The notes below the pieces were generated by a model, which did not search any database, was not told where the DNA came from, and saw nothing but the letters and a program-made list of their open reading frames with translations. This document shows, piece by piece, positions 24,216 through 33,459 of a stretch of DNA of 49,492 nucleotides (within the stretch, counting starts at the first letter, position 1; each line of letters starts with the position of its first letter). This DNA comes from Bacteroidota bacterium (GTDB lineage Bacteria; Bacteroidota; Bacteroidia; JAHEXY01). The DNA is taken from assembly GCA_023251875.1 (NCBI GenBank), contig JAHEXY010000017.1, positions 1 to 49,492 of the forward strand, in the 5' to 3' direction. The translations under genes and the position numbers were made by a program.

Positions 24216-24839
24216 ATGAAAAAATCTATCTTTTCAACAAAAATGTCGATGTTAGTTATTTCCGGAACACTAAGCGCCTTGTTATTCAATTCATGCTCAT
24301 CTACTATGGATGTTGCAAGTAAAAAATACGGCAATAGAAATTTTGTTAGTGCTAACATGCAAGAACAAAATACTTCTAATCGCAAGAAAACAACTGTAAG
24401 CGAATTACAAAACACTTCTATTAATACCATTTCTGCAAATACTCGTAATGAAGTAAAAGCAAATGATACCAATACAAATTTATCTATCAGTACAGAAAAC
24501 CCTGCAGTTGCCTCAGTTGAAAAAACTACAACAACAGATTATAAAATAAATAAGAATTTAAATGTAAATAGAACAAGTGTCGCTTCTGCAAAGAGCAATC
24601 CAACACAAATAAAAGAAGTTAAAAAAACAAGTAATGTAAAATCAGTAAGTTCTCCAAGCTTAGCAAGTAAGATTTTAGGCAATCCGGGACTAATGGTTCT
24701 TGCTTTCTTTCTCCCAATGATTGCAATTGGCTTAGCTACTAAATGGGATATGAAAAAAGTAGGTATAGGATGTTTGTTATTTTGTTTAGGCTGGTTACCG
24801 GGTATGATTTATGCAATGATTGTAATTTCAAAATCATAG
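24216..24839 (+). CDS. Lipoprotein with C-terminal Pmp3/YqaE-like membrane domain
   Basis: The 207-residue protein starts with a lipoprotein-type signal, lipobox LLFNSC at C27. Residues 28-155 are a low-complexity Ser/Thr/Asn/Lys linker likely to be disordered. The C-terminal 50 residues hold two membrane helices, NPGLMVLAFFLPMIAIGLAT and GIGCLLFCLGWLPGMIYAMIVI, that match the Pmp3/YqaE (UPF0057) pattern, in which LPPLAV and LGYIPGIIHA are conserved. A lipid-anchored N-terminus joined to integral membrane helices is topologically odd. A strong terminator follows at 24860. Pmp3 proteins affect membrane potential or stress tolerance in other organisms; the role here is unknown. Confidence 0.8.
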   Translation: MKKSIFSTKMSMLVISGTLSALLFNSCSSTMDVASKKYGNRNFVSANMQEQNTSNRKKTTVSELQNTSINTISANTRNEVKANDTNTNLSISTENPAVASVEKTTTTDYKINKNLNVNRTSVASAKSNPTQIKEVKKTSNVKSVSSPSLASKILGNPGLMVLAFFLPMIAIGLATKWDMKKVGIGCLLFCLGWLPGMIYAMIVISKS

Positions 24840-24859
24840 ATTTTAGTTTCGTTTTGTTG

Positions 24860-24903
24860 ACAATTCCTGATAGAAAGTATTTTTTCATCAGGAATTGTTT
24901 TAA
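24860..24903 (+). terminator. Intrinsic terminator
   Basis: Perfect 12-bp arms ACAATTCCTGAT (24860-24871) and ATCAGGAATTGT (24887-24898) are followed by TTTTA. It ends the Pmp3 gene and lies 30 bases before the promoter box of the adhesin gene, cleanly separating the two units. Confidence 0.9.
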
Positions 24904-24932
24904 AAAGCTTTTTACATATTACAAAGCTTTAT

Positions 24933-24940
24933 TATCTTTG
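24933..24940 (+). promoter_or_regulatory. TATCTTTG promoter box for the adhesin gene
   Basis: An exact TAnnTTTG match, 43 bases before the ATG at 24983 and just after a strong terminator, which supports a separate transcription unit. Confidence 0.65.
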
Positions 24941-24982
24941 CCATCCCCTTTTTTCCTGAGTCTCTGTCCTTGATTTTAAATT

Positions 24983-27900
24983 ATGCGCTACCTTCTATCT
25001 TTATTTTTATTTTTTATTTATTTTTCTGTTTCTTCTCAAAACAATCTTGATTTCGAAAATGGAAGTTTTACTGGATGGAATGGTTCCTATGGCTATCAAT
25101 ATAGCCCACAACAATACTCGGGAATTCAGCAAACCACTTCTGTTACAGGTTATATTCCTCATGCTATTATGTCGTCAGGAAATGATCAATATGCGGGTTC
25201 TGCAATTCCAACAGTTTGTCCCTGGGGCGGAAAATATTCAGTTAGATTAGGTGATCCTAAAGGTTATTGCAGTGGCACTTTATCTCAAACTTTTAAAGTG
25301 AGTTCTTCTAATGCGTGTTTAATGTATTCTTATGCTGTTATGCTTCAGAATTACGGACACCCAACAAATATGCAACCCTATTTTCAAATACGTATTTATG
25401 ATGGGAGTAACAATGAAATAAATTGTGCTACTTATGATGTAAATGCAACAACAGCAAGTTCAATTGGTGGTTTTGTTAATATTTCCGGATCAAGCACTTC
25501 AACTGGCGCCCAACTCACATATTCAAAATGGACACAAGTTCTCGTTCCATTAGATAGTTATATTGGCCAAAATGTTACTATTGAATTTGAATTTAGTGCT
25601 TGTCAACCTGGGCCTGATATTGGCTACGCGTATATCGATTGCGAAGCCAATCCCTTAGAGATAGTATCATCATCGCCATCAAGTTGTGGAGGACAATCAT
25701 TCACACTTACTGCTCCTGTTGGGGCACAAACATACTCATGGTCAGGTCCGGGAGGATTTTCAGGCAGTACCCAAGTGGTTACAGCCAATGATCCCGGAAC
25801 ATATACATGTACCATTTTAAGTAAAAATACAAGTGGCGTCAATTGCACATCTGATTTAAGTATTACCATTACCGGTAACCCTACAAATCCTAATGCAGAT
25901 TTTTCTTATACCGGTCCCTGTACAGGTACGGTCACACAATTTACAGATGCATCTACCATTTCGGGTTCTACCATTAAAACTTGGCAATGGGATTTTGGAG
26001 ACGGCAATACTTCAACACAACAAAATCCAACAAACACGTATTCTTCAACAGGTAATTATACCGTTAGCCTCACCGTTACAACAAAAGAAGGATGCGATGC
26101 TACTACCACTCAAACAGTAAAAATATCAAATGGGCCAACACTTTCACTTACTACCACTGATGAAAACTGCAGTAAACAAGATGGAACGGCAAGTGTTACA
26201 GCAAGCGGGGGATCTGGAACATATACTTATCAATGGTCAACAACTCCTAAGCAAACTACTTCAACAGCAAGTGGTCTTGTAGCAGGAACGTATACTGTTT
26301 CAGTTGACGATGGTGTATGTGCTGCAACAAGCAAAGCAACAGTATCTGCAAAATCAGGCCCCACTTTAAAAACAAATTCTACCACCGAATATTGCGGAGC
26401 TTCAGATGGCACTGCAACTGTTACCGCAAGCGGAGGAACTAGTTCAAATTATACTTATTCATGGAATACTACACCTATTCAAACAACAGCCACAGCAATA
26501 AATTTGAGTGCAGGAAATTATAAAGTAACAGTAGACGATGGCATTTGCAATTCAACATCAACAGTTACCGTTGGTTCATCTGCAGCACCTACATTAACCT
26601 TTACCACAACCAATGAACAATGCGGAGCAAAAAACGGTACAGCAACTGTTAAAGCAAGCGGAGGAACCGGAACCTATGCCTATGCTTGGAATACTGGGGC
26701 TTCGACAAGCTCAGTCACCAATCTTGCTGCTGGTACTTATTCAATTTCCGTTAATGATGGATTTTGTACTACTGTTGATAGCACTGTTGTTTCAAGTAAT
26801 AATTCTCCTATTTTAATAATGAATAAAACAGATGAAAATTGTTTACAAGGTGATGGCACTGTAACAGCTACTGTAAGTGGAGGAACTGGCACGTATTCTT
26901 ATTTATGGAATAATGGATCTACTGCTTCTGCTCTTATCAATGTGTCTTCAGGAATTTATAGTGTAAATGTTGATGATGGTATTTGTAAAGTTTCAAGTTC
27001 TATTACAATTAATACCTCTGTAGTCCCAACTTCCAATTTCACAACAAAAAACGTTTGCCTTTATGATGATGCCATATTCACCAATACTTCAACCATAAGT
27101 TTAGGAACTATATCTTCTTACCAATGGTATTTTGGTGATGGGAACAATTCAACCCAACAATCGCCCACGCACTCATTCAGTAATTCAGGAATTTACAATG
27201 TGAATTTAATAGCTGTTTCAGGAAGTAATTGTGTTGATACTTCATCTCAAAGCATTACAATTTTTGCTGTCCCGCAAGCTTCCATTACCACAACAAATGT
27301 ATGCGATATGCAAGAAGCTAATTTTATGGATGTATCCAAATTAAATGGAAGTACTATTAATGCTTGGCAATGGAATTTTGAAACAGGATCAAGTTCCATT
27401 GAACAAAATCCTTCTGTTGTTTTTTCTACTTTTGGAAAGTATTCTCCATCACTTATTGTTACTACTACTGATGGTTGCTCAGACACCGCAACAACATCAA
27501 TAGAAATTTATCCTGTACCCATTGCTGATTACACAACAAACAATGTTTGTTTAAATGAACTGAGCAGTTTTACAAACCTTTCGTATTTAAGTTCTGGAAC
27601 CATGACTTACCAATGGGATTTTGGCGATAGTGCTTCATCCAATATGCAATCACCCACTCACCAATTCACACAATCGAACATGTATAATGTAAGATTGATT
27701 CCTACATCCGATAAAGGTTGTGCAGATACTATTACACAAGTTTTAACTATCTATCCTTTGCCTGATGTAAATTTTATTCCAAATCAATATAATGGTTGCA
27801 TTGATTTAGATATTTATTTTACTAATAACACAACCATTACTTCTACAAATATATCATCTTACATTTGGAATTTTGGAGATGGAACTACTTCTAGCCAACA

Positions 27901-28534
27901 ATCACCCAATCATCAATTCAACAATTCAGGTATTTACAATATTTATCTTACTGCTACTTCTGATAAAGGTTGTGTAAATACAAATGATACAGCAGTGGTA
28001 ATAGAAGCCTATTCATTGCCTGTTGCCGATTTTTCATATGCACCCGATTACATCACCATCATGAATCCTAATGTTGAATTTACTGATTTATCATCTGATG
28101 CAAGTGTATGGAATTGGGTACTGGGAGATGGTAGTAGTAGCACAGAACAAAATCCAAAATATACTTATGCAGATACGGGTAATTACAATATTGAATTATG
28201 GATTAGTAATATAAATGGCTGTGTTGATTCTATAAGCAAATCATTACGAGTTGAGCCTGAATTTATGATTTACATACCCAATACATTTACGCCAAACAAC
28301 GATGGCGTTAACGATCAGTTTTATGCCAAAGGCTGGGGAATTATTGAACTAAACATGAATATTTTTGATCGCTGGGGAAATAGAATTTATACATCATCAG
28401 GTGTAACAGCTACTTGGAATGGAACAATAAATGAAAACAATGCCCAAGAAGATGTTTATATATACGAATTTAACGTAAAAGACGTTTTTAATACACAACA
28501 CTTCTATAATGGAAAAGTAAGTTTGGTAAGGTAG
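24983..28534 (+). CDS. Large PKD/SprB-repeat surface adhesin with gliding-type T9SS C-terminus
   Basis: The 1183-residue product has signal peptide MRYLLSLFLFFIYFSVSSQ. Residues 20-215 form a jelly-roll-like N-terminal domain (NLDFENGSFTGWNGSYG). An Ig-like region (215-300) and a PKD domain (WQWDFGDGNTSTQQNPTN) follow. Residues about 385-675 hold four to five SprB-type repeats (TxxNCGxxDGTATVTASGGTGTYTYxW...AGxYxVxVDDGxC), then five or so PKD domains (YFGDGN, WDFGDSASS, WNFGDGTTS, WVLGDGSSS; one has WNFETGSS instead). The C-terminal 90 residues (IYIPNTFTPNNDGVNDQF...NIFDRWGNRIY...YNGKVSLVR) are the gliding motility-associated/T9SS type B domain. It is a secreted adhesin, possibly moved by or attached to the gliding machinery. 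It is much shorter than SprB itself. Confidence 0.94.
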   Translation: MRYLLSLFLFFIYFSVSSQNNLDFENGSFTGWNGSYGYQYSPQQYSGIQQTTSVTGYIPHAIMSSGNDQYAGSAIPTVCPWGGKYSVRLGDPKGYCSGTLSQTFKVSSSNACLMYSYAVMLQNYGHPTNMQPYFQIRIYDGSNNEINCATYDVNATTASSIGGFVNISGSSTSTGAQLTYSKWTQVLVPLDSYIGQNVTIEFEFSACQPGPDIGYAYIDCEANPLEIVSSSPSSCGGQSFTLTAPVGAQTYSWSGPGGFSGSTQVVTANDPGTYTCTILSKNTSGVNCTSDLSITITGNPTNPNADFSYTGPCTGTVTQFTDASTISGSTIKTWQWDFGDGNTSTQQNPTNTYSSTGNYTVSLTVTTKEGCDATTTQTVKISNGPTLSLTTTDENCSKQDGTASVTASGGSGTYTYQWSTTPKQTTSTASGLVAGTYTVSVDDGVCAATSKATVSAKSGPTLKTNSTTEYCGASDGTATVTASGGTSSNYTYSWNTTPIQTTATAINLSAGNYKVTVDDGICNSTSTVTVGSSAAPTLTFTTTNEQCGAKNGTATVKASGGTGTYAYAWNTGASTSSVTNLAAGTYSISVNDGFCTTVDSTVVSSNNSPILIMNKTDENCLQGDGTVTATVSGGTGTYSYLWNNGSTASALINVSSGIYSVNVDDGICKVSSSITINTSVVPTSNFTTKNVCLYDDAIFTNTSTISLGTISSYQWYFGDGNNSTQQSPTHSFSNSGIYNVNLIAVSGSNCVDTSSQSITIFAVPQASITTTNVCDMQEANFMDVSKLNGSTINAWQWNFETGSSSIEQNPSVVFSTFGKYSPSLIVTTTDGCSDTATTSIEIYPVPIADYTTNNVCLNELSSFTNLSYLSSGTMTYQWDFGDSASSNMQSPTHQFTQSNMYNVRLIPTSDKGCADTITQVLTIYPLPDVNFIPNQYNGCIDLDIYFTNNTTITSTNISSYIWNFGDGTTSSQQSPNHQFNNSGIYNIYLTATSDKGCVNTNDTAVVIEAYSLPVADFSYAPDYITIMNPNVEFTDLSSDASVWNWVLGDGSSSTEQNPKYTYADTGNYNIELWISNINGCVDSISKSLRVEPEFMIYIPNTFTPNNDGVNDQFYAKGWGIIELNMNIFDRWGNRIYTSSGVTATWNGTINENNAQEDVYIYEFNVKDVFNTQHFYNGKVSLVR

Positions 28535-28566
28535 TTTTGATGTTTATCTTATCCGCTATCGAGTAT

Positions 28567-29799
28567 CTAGGCACTTAATTTTTCTTTTTTATCTAGTGCC
28601 TGTTCTGCTTTTTCCATTGTACATTCTTGTTCAAGCATAATTGAATCAATAAAAAATTTGACAGCCCAATTAGGGAAAGCAAATTTTTCATATCGCCCCC
28701 ATAAAGGAAAAGATCCGGAAAGGGCGCCTTTTGTTTCAGGCAAATTAAATTCTTTTCTGTCTTGAATAAAGAGCAACCAATTGTTGATTTGTTTGGCGGC
28801 ATTTAAATAATGTACCTCTTCGGTAAATTGATAAAACTTCATCCATACAATTGCCATTTGTGCACAACCTGCGGTATTCAAATATCCTGTACCATTCCAA
28901 TTTTTATTGTACCTGTTGTGTAGGTATTTATCTTTATGAAATTGCGTGAGCAGCATATCCGCAGCTTTTTTAGCAGCTTCAATGTATTTTTCATATCCAA
29001 AATAAGCTCCACCATCAATGAGTCCATCAATAGTATAAGCTATTGGATGAATGCAAGGCCTATTATCATGATTGGTATTATCGCATTGTTGAAACCATCC
29101 ACTCTTTTCATTTTGCTGGCGATAAATAACCCAATTCAAATTCATGTTTGCTGTACGCTTGTAGCGCTCATCACCAATAATTTCATAAGCCATTAAAAGC
29201 GGCACATCTACATAAGTATCAAATGCTCTAATGGGAGCAGGATAAGCAAATTGTTCCCAATAGCCACGATGGTATTGATTATCGCACAACCAATCGCATG
29301 CTTTTTTTATAGGCTCAATATATTTTTTATCACCTGTATATTGATATGCACGCGCTAATCCGCGCACTACTTGTGCTGTATTAAAAATTACTTCCGGTTT
29401 TTGGTCATCTACTCGCATGCCTTGCCATCCGCCACTTTGCTTTTGAATGGTAATAAGCCAATCAGCCGCTTCTATTGCTGCTTGAATAGATTCATTATGA
29501 TTGTATTTTATACCATAATCAATTAAAGTAGGAATGAGATAACCTGTAGTTTCAGGATAGGGGCTCGTCCAGCCTGTGATCAAATGATAAGAGCCTATTC
29601 CTTTAGAAGTTTTCATGGCTTTTTGACTGCTCAATAACCAATCTATTGCCTGGTCAATCCCTTTTTTACGATCGAATACTTGATCTTCATTAGGTAATTT
29701 ATTGGCGCGTTTAAATTCGTTTAAAACAAGTTTTCTCTTTTGAGGGTCAGAAAAGGAAGAAGCAAAAAAATGAATGTATGAAGTCAATGAATTGATCAT
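28567..29799 (-). CDS. Alpha/alpha-toroid protein, glycan- or terpene-type fold, function unknown
   Basis: The 410-residue soluble protein has no signal peptide. It is built of helical repeats with the pattern aaDWLitiQkqsGGW, KKACDWLCDNQYHRGYW, NLNWVIYRQQNEKSGWFQ and INNWLLFIQDRKEF, characteristic of (alpha/alpha)6 barrels such as prenyltransferase/squalene-cyclase-like folds and unsaturated glycuronidases. HPIAYTIDGLIDGGAYFGYE near the middle is the most conserved-looking active-site candidate (His and Asp). I cannot assign a reaction; a carbohydrate-active enzyme is my guess. The gene converges with the adhesin gene and has a TACGTTTG box at 29826-29833, suggesting monocistronic expression. 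Confidence 0.75.
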   Translation of the reverse strand: MINSLTSYIHFFASSFSDPQKRKLVLNEFKRANKLPNEDQVFDRKKGIDQAIDWLLSSQKAMKTSKGIGSYHLITGWTSPYPETTGYLIPTLIDYGIKYNHNESIQAAIEAADWLITIQKQSGGWQGMRVDDQKPEVIFNTAQVVRGLARAYQYTGDKKYIEPIKKACDWLCDNQYHRGYWEQFAYPAPIRAFDTYVDVPLLMAYEIIGDERYKRTANMNLNWVIYRQQNEKSGWFQQCDNTNHDNRPCIHPIAYTIDGLIDGGAYFGYEKYIEAAKKAADMLLTQFHKDKYLHNRYNKNWNGTGYLNTAGCAQMAIVWMKFYQFTEEVHYLNAAKQINNWLLFIQDRKEFNLPETKGALSGSFPLWGRYEKFAFPNWAVKFFIDSIMLEQECTMEKAEQALDKKEKLSA

Positions 29800-29825
29800 C
29801 GTATAGTTTACTCAAGATATATGTA

Positions 29826-29833
29826 CAAACGTA
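29826..29833 (-). promoter_or_regulatory. TACGTTTG -7 box for the toroid gene
   Basis: On the minus strand the match to TAnnTTTG lies 26 bases before the ATG at 29799. It gives a short leader, typical of this group. Confidence 0.55.
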
Positions 29834-29888
29834 AGCTAACGCAGGTACATACACAATGATTTCATTTTGTTTTTATAAACAATCGATG

Positions 29889-30620
29889 CTATGAAACAAT
29901 CGGATTTGTTTGAGATATAGGCAAATACTGTATGTTGAAAAGAGTAGCAAGGTGATGCTTCAATTTTTCTTTTACTTCATTTATATCTACTTCTGTGTTG
30001 AGTTCATATGATAATGATGTAACAGCTTTATCTGTAATACCACAAGGAACAATATTATTGAAGTAAGAAAGATTGGTATTGATGTTAAACGCAAAGCCGT
30101 GCATACTCACCCAGCGGCTGCAACGAACCCCCATGGCACAAATTTTTCTTGCTTTTTCAGGATTTTCAATATCAAGCCAAACACCGGTCATTCCTTTAAT
30201 GCGGCCCGATTGTAAACCATAATCAGCAAGGGTAAGAATAATGGCTTCTTCTAAAAAACGTAAATATTTATGGATATCAGTAAAGAAATTTTCAAGATCA
30301 AAAATGGGATAGCCTACAATTTGTCCGGGACCATGATAGGTAATATCGCCACCTCTATTGATTTTATAAAAAGTGGCTTGTTGATTTTCTAAAGAAGCTT
30401 CATTTGCTAATAAATTTTTTTCATCTCCACTTTTTCCTAAAGTAAAAACATGGGGATGTTCACAAAAAAGTAAATAATTGGGAGTTGTTTTTTGTTCTTC
30501 TTGCGGAGATTTTCTGTTTTGAATTTTGATTTCAATAATCTCGTTGAATAATTTTTCCTGGTAATCCCAAGCTTGCTTGTAGTCGATAAGGCCTATATCT
30601 TGAAATATTACGTTGGGCAT
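29889..30620 (-). CDS. lipB: Octanoyltransferase LipB
   Basis: LipB moves octanoate from acyl carrier protein to lipoyl domains, starting lipoate synthesis. The 243-residue protein has the family blocks CEHPHVFTLGKSG, INRGGDITYHGPGQIVGYP, GMTGVWLD, catalytic lysine K159 in ARKICAMGVRCSRWVSMHGF, and catalytic cysteine C183 in NNIVPCGITDKAVTSL. About 15 residues around 34-48 (NRKSPQEEQKTTPNY) form a charged insertion absent from the shortest homologues. It has its own -7 box at 30632-30639. lipA is not in the window. Confidence 0.97.
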   Translation of the reverse strand: MPNVIFQDIGLIDYKQAWDYQEKLFNEIIEIKIQNRKSPQEEQKTTPNYLLFCEHPHVFTLGKSGDEKNLLANEASLENQQATFYKINRGGDITYHGPGQIVGYPIFDLENFFTDIHKYLRFLEEAIILTLADYGLQSGRIKGMTGVWLDIENPEKARKICAMGVRCSRWVSMHGFAFNINTNLSYFNNIVPCGITDKAVTSLSYELNTEVDINEVKEKLKHHLATLFNIQYLPISQTNPIVS

Positions 30621-30631
30621 TGTTTATGCAT

Positions 30632-30639
30632 CAAAAATA
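30632..30639 (-). promoter_or_regulatory. TATTTTTG -7 box for lipB
   Basis: A minus-strand match to TAnnTTTG lies 11 bases before the lipB ATG, implying an almost leaderless transcript. The AT-rich context makes a chance match possible. Confidence 0.4.
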
Positions 30640-30660
30640 ATTTATTGAAGTGTCCAAGTT

Positions 30661-30691
30661 CCCTCTCCTTCGGAGAGGGTTAGGGAGAGGT
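30661..30691 (-). repeat. CCCTCTCC palindromic repeat after the PGI/PMI gene
   Basis: CCCTCTCC-TTC-GGAGAGGG (30661-30679) plus TTAGGGAGAGGT is nearly the exact reverse complement of 1651-1680. It directly abuts the isomerase stop codon. Confidence 0.9.
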
Positions 30692-31675
30692 CTAAATATT
30701 CGCCAATTCTGATTTCAAACTCACAATTATATTTACTTCAGTAGCATCAATTTTCTTTTTCTCAGCTAGTAAATAAGAAACCCAATCGCAAAGATGAATT
30801 AAATAATATGTTTTTTCTATTGACGTTTTTCCTTTAGAGAATATTTCAATAATGGTATCTGTACATTCAGAAAATACTTGTTTAGAGAACTCCATTCGTT
30901 TTTGCGTACGGCTATTATCATCCTCATTACGCAATAAAACTACGCCTACATTCTTGTAATCTTGTTTCCAGCCTACCAGTTCATTATGATTCATTTCCGG
31001 CAAGGCATGATGCCAACAAAGCATTTTTGCATTTTCATTTATTTGTTGACGAAAGCGAATAGATACTCCTTCATAAGGAGCTGCACTGTATATAGCCGGG
31101 ATTTTTCCGTATAACTTTTCTGTAACGGTTGTAGCTTCCTTAACAATAGCGTCTTCATTTTTATCAAGCAATTGGATTGTATTTTCAAGGGCAGATTCAA
31201 ATTTATTTGAAATAATACCAAAGCCTTTTAATACATATAAAAGTTGCACTGATGAAAAACCAAATGCTGCACGAGGAGGCATTCCTGAAGGAATAGCAAT
31301 ATGGTCTAGATTTTCTTTTTTTGCTTTTTCTAAAACGGTACCTCCAGAAGCAATACAAACAATTTTAGAGCCTCTTTTTTGGGCCAATTCCATAGCATTA
31401 ATGGTTTCTTCGGTATTACCGGAGTATGAAGATACAATGGTTAAGGTATTGGGACCAACAAATGCCGGTATAGCGTAATCTTTAGTAACATGAATAGGCA
31501 CTTGGGCTTCATCTGTTACTAAAGACGAAATTATTGTTCCTCCAATACCGGAACCGCCAAGCCCTGAAATTAATATATTGTTTATTACGATTTTAGGAGC
31601 ATTAAATTTTGCGCCTTTGCCAATTGTAATTGCTTGTTGTATGTGTTTACTAAAATCTTTAATGAGTTTTTCCAT
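30692..31675 (-). CDS. Bifunctional phosphoglucose/phosphomannose isomerase
   Basis: The 327-residue SIS-domain enzyme starts at the ATG at 31675 (MEKLIKDFSKHIQQAITIG); a further in-frame ATG ten codons upstream would cover the promoter region, so I prefer the shorter form. The first SIS domain carries LISGLGGSGIGGTIISSL and IVSSYSGNTEETINAMELA with the sugar-phosphate Ser/Thr loop. PSGMPPRAAFGFSSVQLLYVL is the PGI/PMI-family hallmark. The C-terminal SIS domain contains FRQQINENAKMLCWHHALPEMNHNELVGW as its expected Glu/His block (split here in two by eye). It interconverts hexose phosphates in the cytosol. The CATTTGTA box at 31695-31702 lies upstream, divergent from lysS. Confidence 0.9.
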   Translation of the reverse strand: MEKLIKDFSKHIQQAITIGKGAKFNAPKIVINNILISGLGGSGIGGTIISSLVTDEAQVPIHVTKDYAIPAFVGPNTLTIVSSYSGNTEETINAMELAQKRGSKIVCIASGGTVLEKAKKENLDHIAIPSGMPPRAAFGFSSVQLLYVLKGFGIISNKFESALENTIQLLDKNEDAIVKEATTVTEKLYGKIPAIYSAAPYEGVSIRFRQQINENAKMLCWHHALPEMNHNELVGWKQDYKNVGVVLLRNEDDNSRTQKRMEFSKQVFSECTDTIIEIFSKGKTSIEKTYYLIHLCDWVSYLLAEKKKIDATEVNIIVSLKSELANI

Positions 31676-31694
31676 AATCAAATTTATTACTCCA

Positions 31695-31702
31695 CAAATG
31701 TA
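31695..31702 (-). promoter_or_regulatory. TACATTTG -7 box for the PGI/PMI gene
   Basis: A minus-strand TAnnTTTG match 20 bases before the ATG at 31675, which supports that shorter start because the longer frame would begin at the box itself. Confidence 0.6.
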
Positions 31703-31835
31703 CAAATTATATCTTTTTATAGTGTATCACTTTTTCTGCTTTCATTTTTACTCTAATTCTACTTTTGTTATAATAGTAGCTAAGAACTTTTTGCGTGTTC
31801 GCGTGTTTGCAAGAAAATAATATCAAAACCATTTC

Positions 31836-31843
31836 TATCTTTG
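31836..31843 (+). promoter_or_regulatory. TATCTTTG promoter box for lysS
   Basis: An exact TAnnTTTG match 22 bases before the lysS ATG, with TTTG at 31806-31809 as a possible but over-spaced -33 element. Confidence 0.65.
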
Positions 31844-31864
31844 CGTTCAGAAAATCATTTTATT

Positions 31865-33370
31865 ATGCAACATTTATCCGAACAAGAAATTCTTAGACGC
31901 AAATCATTAGAAGAGCTTATTAAATTAGGTATTGATCCCTATCCTGCTGAACTATTTAAGGTAAACGTTTCTTCTGCAGAAATTCTTAAAAACTATAACA
32001 TCAATAAATTAGACTATAAAAACGTAAGTATTGCCGGCCGTATCATGACCCGAAGGGTAATGGGGAATGCTTCTTTTGCTGAGATACAAGATGCAGAAGG
32101 TAAAATTCAAATTTATATTAAACGAGATGAAATTTGCCCCGGAGAAGACAAAACATTATACAATACGGTATTTAAAAAATTATTGGATATTGGAGATATT
32201 ATAGGAATAGAAGGATATGTATTTACCACTCAGGTAGGAGAAATTTCTATTCATGTGAGCTCTTTAAAAGTGCTTTGTAAATCCTTGCATCCCCTACCCA
32301 TTGTAAAAGAAAAAGATGGACAAACTTTTGATGCTTTTGAAGACCCGGAGCAGCGTTATCGTCAGCGTTATGTTGATTTGATTGTGAATCCAGCTGTGAA
32401 GGATGTTTTTATTAAGCGTACACAGCTTGTAAATACAATGAGAAATTATTTGAATAACAAAGGTTATTTAGAAGTTGAAACCCCAATTTTGCAGCCTATA
32501 TATGGAGGTGCAGCCGCTCGCCCATTTAAAACACATCACAATACATTAGACATGCCATTGTACATGCGTATTGCCAATGAATTGTATTTAAAAAGATTGA
32601 TTGTTGGCGGATTTGATGGTGTATACGAGTTTTCAAAAGATTTTAGAAATGAAGGTATGAGTCGTTTTCATAATCCTGAATTTACGCAAATTGAATTGTA
32701 TGTGGCTTATAAAGATTACTATTGGATGATGGATTTGGTGGAGGAGATGGTAGAAAAAATTGCAATGGATTTACACGGTACCACTGAAGTAAAAGTGGGA
32801 GAAAATAGTATTAATTTTCAGCGCCCATGGAAACGTTTCACCATGTTTGAAGCCATACAGCATTACACTGGTGTAGATATTTCAAATATGGATGAAACCC
32901 AATTGCGCGAAGCCGCAAAAAATATGGGTGTTCATGTGGATGCGAAATTGGGCAAAGGAAAAATTATTGATGAAATGTTTGGCGAAAAGTGCGAGCATTT
33001 ATTAATTCAACCTACCTTTATTACAGATTATCCGGTGGAAATGTCGCCCTTGGCAAAAAAACACAGAAGTAAAGCAGGATTGGTTGAACGCTTTGAAGCC
33101 ATTTGTAATGGGAAAGAAATTTGCAATTCGTTTTCTGAATTAAACGACCCCATTGATCAACGCCAGCGTTTTGAAGAACAATTAGAGCTGGGTAAACGAG
33201 GCGATGATGAAGCCATGGTATTGGATGAGGATTTTTTAAATGCCTTAGAGTATGGCATGCCTCCAACTGCAGGTTTGGGAATAGGAATAGATCGTTTAAC
33301 CATGATTATGACCAATCAACATTCTATACAAGATGTATTGCTGTTTCCGCAGATGAAGCCGAAGAAGTAA
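31865..33370 (+). CDS. lysS: Lysine--tRNA ligase (class II)
   Basis: LysS charges tRNA-Lys. From the ATG at 31865 ([15 protein letters not shown]) the protein has 501 residues, the normal size; an upstream in-frame TTG lies inside the promoter box. The OB-fold anticodon-binding domain (about 55-160) has [22 protein letters not shown]. Class II motif 1 is near [18 protein letters not shown]-like sequence at about 205-220 ([20 protein letters not shown]), motif 2 is [20 protein letters not shown], and motif 3 is [13 protein letters not shown]. The [20 protein letters not shown] segment is also standard. Single-gene unit with its own promoter. Confidence 0.98.
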   Translation: MQHLSEQEILRRKSLEELIKLGIDPYPAELFKVNVSSAEILKNYNINKLDYKNVSIAGRIMTRRVMGNASFAEIQDAEGKIQIYIKRDEICPGEDKTLYNTVFKKLLDIGDIIGIEGYVFTTQVGEISIHVSSLKVLCKSLHPLPIVKEKDGQTFDAFEDPEQRYRQRYVDLIVNPAVKDVFIKRTQLVNTMRNYLNNKGYLEVETPILQPIYGGAAARPFKTHHNTLDMPLYMRIANELYLKRLIVGGFDGVYEFSKDFRNEGMSRFHNPEFTQIELYVAYKDYYWMMDLVEEMVEKIAMDLHGTTEVKVGENSINFQRPWKRFTMFEAIQHYTGVDISNMDETQLREAAKNMGVHVDAKLGKGKIIDEMFGEKCEHLLIQPTFITDYPVEMSPLAKKHRSKAGLVERFEAICNGKEICNSFSELNDPIDQRQRFEEQLELGKRGDDEAMVLDEDFLNALEYGMPPTAGLGIGIDRLTMIMTNQHSIQDVLLFPQMKPKK

Positions 33371-33459
33371 GCTTTCTTTGAAAGGGATATTTAAATTCTC
33401 AATGGAGTTCTTAATTATATGCATTTTGTTATATTGTAGGACAATCAAAGTCAGGTCCT

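Noticed and set aside
26130-27010. Repeated ACTGTTACCGCAAGCGGAGG-like words as non-coding repeats
   Set aside because: They are the codons of SprB-type repeats in one uninterrupted reading frame.
25624-27486. Minus-strand frames of 60-81 codons inside the adhesin gene
   Set aside because: Thr/Ser-rich repeats on the plus strand leave the opposite frames open; nothing in the products looks like a protein family.
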